DNA of 64,000 nucleotides from Bifidobacterium ruminantium DSM 6489. GTDB taxonomy: Bacteria; Actinomycetota; Actinomycetes; Actinomycetales; Bifidobacteriaceae. Both the position numbers and the translations under genes were made by a program. The first letter of the stretch is position 1, and each line of letters begins with the position of its first letter. Under the pieces are notes generated by a model, which did not search any database, was not told the DNA's origin, and saw only the letters and a list, made by a program, of their open reading frames with translations. Shown here piece after piece: positions 62,623 to 64,000 of the stretch. The stretch is from the NCBI RefSeq assembly GCF_000770925.1, contig NZ_JDTK01000012.1, positions 1 through 64,000 on the forward strand. The letters run 5' to 3'.

Positions 62623-64000
62623 TCAGGTGTCGATCTTCGAACGGTCGAAATCGTCCGCGTTCTCCACGATGAATGCCTTGCGCGGCGGCACGTCATCGCC
62701 CATGAGCAGGCTGAAGATGTGGCTGGCCTGTTCGGCGTCCTCCATGCGGATGCGGCGCAGCATGCGGGTGCGCGGATCCATGGTGGTGTCGGCCAACTGG
62801 TCGGCGTCCATCTCACCCAAACCCTTGTACCGCTGGATGTCCTCGTTGTAACCGATGTGTTTTCTGTCGAGCTCGGCAAGCTTGCCCGCCAGCTCGTCAT
62901 CGGAATACGTGTAGATGAACTCGCCCTTGTGCACGCCCGTCAACGCTATGCGATGCAGCGGCGGCACGGCCGCATAAACGTGGCCGTATTCGATGAGCGG
63001 CCGCATGTACCGGTAGAACAGCGTCAGCAGCAGGATGCGAATATGCGCACCGTCGACGTCGGCATCGGTCATCATGATGATCTTGTTGTACCGGGCCTGC
63101 TCGATATCGAAGCTCGCTCCGGAACCAGCGCCAACCACCTGGATGATGGCCGCGCATTCCTTGTTGGACAGCATCTGCGCGAGCGACGCCTTCTGCACGT
63201 TGAGGATCTTGCCTCGGATCGGCAGCAGCGCCTGGAATCCGGAATTGCGGGCAGCCTTGGCGGTGCCAAGCGCGGAATCGCCCTCGACGATGAACAATTC
63301 GGCCACATCGTCGTTTCCCGGCTGGCAGTCGGACAGTTTCGGTGGCATGGAGGCGGATTCGAGCGCGTTCTTGCGGCGCGTGACCTCCTTGGTTTTGCGG
63401 GCCTGCACGCGGGCGTGCATCTCGCCGACGATTTTCTCCAGCACACGGCCGGACTGTTCCTTGTATCCGCGCTTGGAGCCGGTGATCATCTCGCCGAACT
63501 GCCTGTCGGTCATCTTGGAGACGATGGGCTTGACCTGCGCGGTGCCGAGCACGTCCTTGGTCTGCCCTTGGAACTGCGGCTCGGCGATACGCACGGTGAC
63601 CACGGCGACCAGTCCGGCTAGGATGTCGTCGCGCTCCACCTTCATATTGGAATCCTTGAGATTCACCTTGAGCTTGCGCGCATTGTCCTCGACGGCCTTG
63701 CGCACCTGCTTGGTGATGCCCTGCAGGAAGCCGTCCACATGTGTGCCGCCGCCGGGGGTCTCCACCACGTTGACGAAGCTGCGCATGGTGGTGTCGTATC
63801 CGTTGGTCCAACGTATGGCGATGTCCACGGCGCAGTCACGGGTCACCTTTTGCGCATGCAATTCACCGTCGTCGCCCACAGCCTGCGTCTCTTCGACGTA
63901 CGTGTCATCGCCGGTGATACGCCAGATATCCGAAACAGCCTCGCCCTTGGACAGAAAATCGACGAAGTCTCTCACACCGCCGGTATGGAGGAATTCCTCG
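62623..64000 (-). CDS. parE: DNA topoisomerase IV subunit B, 5' end beyond window
   Basis: 459 codons visible; the frame continues past base 64000 (EEFLHTGGVRDFVDF at the edge), so the N-terminal ATPase domain is missing. Seen here are the end of the transducer domain (VETPGGGTHVDGF) and the TOPRIM domain (AELFIVEGDSALG, PIRGKILNV, MMTDADVDGAHI). The tail RYKGLGEMDADQLADTTMDP is the usual GyrB/ParE ending. Partner of ParC at 51634. Confidence 0.92.
   Translation of the reverse strand, partial: EEFLHTGGVRDFVDFLSKGEAVSDIWRITGDDTYVEETQAVGDDGELHAQKVTRDCAVDIAIRWTNGYDTTMRSFVNVVETPGGGTHVDGFLQGITKQVRKAVEDNARKLKVNLKDSNMKVERDDILAGLVAVVTVRIAEPQFQGQTKDVLGTAQVKPIVSKMTDRQFGEMITGSKRGYKEQSGRVLEKIVGEMHARVQARKTKEVTRRKNALESASMPPKLSDCQPGNDDVAELFIVEGDSALGTAKAARNSGFQALLPIRGKILNVQKASLAQMLSNKECAAIIQVVGAGSGASFDIEQARYNKIIMMTDADVDGAHIRILLLTLFYRYMRPLIEYGHVYAAVPPLHRIALTGVHKGEFIYTYSDDELAGKLAELDRKHIGYNEDIQRYKGLGEMDADQLADTTMDPRTRMLRRIRMEDAEQASHIFSLLMGDDVPPRKAFIVENADDFDRSKIDT

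Overview
The window is a high-GC actinobacterial chromosome segment, almost certainly Bifidobacterium. The evidence is the pflB/pflA pair, actinobacterial signature genes (SepH, DUF4193, DUF3000 next to RNase D), a Lhr helicase between the two topoisomerase IV subunit genes, and overall codon style. No tRNA, rRNA or CRISPR array was recognised.

Left part (1-15.6 kb) is a defence region. A minus-strand operon reads brxA-brxB-brxC-pglX, i.e. the first four genes of a type 1 BREX phage-defence system. It is followed by a DUF6119 (TIGR04141) gene and an AlbA_2/Schlafen-type ATP-binding gene that runs off the left edge; pglZ and brxL are not in the window and may lie beyond the edge. To the right come a 54-residue small gene, two unrecognised plus-strand genes (one with an amphipathic repeat tail), and a minus-strand toxin-antitoxin run. 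That run holds an intact hepT/mntA pair preceded by a decayed mazF (single-base frameshift) and the N-terminally truncated tail of its presumed antitoxin.

15.5-22 kb mixes ordinary genes (metallophosphoesterase, short-chain dehydrogenase, YkoE-like ECF S-component, SanA/YdcF-like membrane protein) with an IS200/IS605 element whose tnpB is split by a frameshift. It also holds a perfect 29-bp inverted repeat and a scrambled pseudogene of a GH91 inulin fructotransferase.

22-38 kb is core: DnaQ-type exonuclease, trigger factor, RNase D, DUF3000, pyruvate formate-lyase and its activase, SPOR protein, NAD synthetase, M20 amidohydrolase, HAD phosphatase, MetQNI methionine ABC transporter, GatB/YqeY protein and a CmpB-like membrane protein.

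38.2-45.2 kb is an island bounded by copies of the leader and first codons of the cyclophilin gene at 45207, with a further copy inside at about 39.96 kb. It carries a Fic protein with a VbhA-like antitoxin, a DnaB-like protein that has lost its Walker A motif, a frameshifted unknown gene, a fusion of an FtsZ C-terminal-like domain to a GIY-YIG nuclease, an unknown small gene, two IS3 transposase remnants and a RelB/DinJ-MazF-type toxin pair. The two lookalikes of host replication and division proteins make this the most unusual part of the window.

45.2-64 kb is core again: cyclophilin, Rel (p)ppGpp synthetase, dUTPase, DUF4193, SepH, a phosphodiesterase-family protein, ParC, Lhr, a small XRE regulator with DUF2975, a DUF4153-like membrane protein, an MFS transporter and the 3' part of parE.
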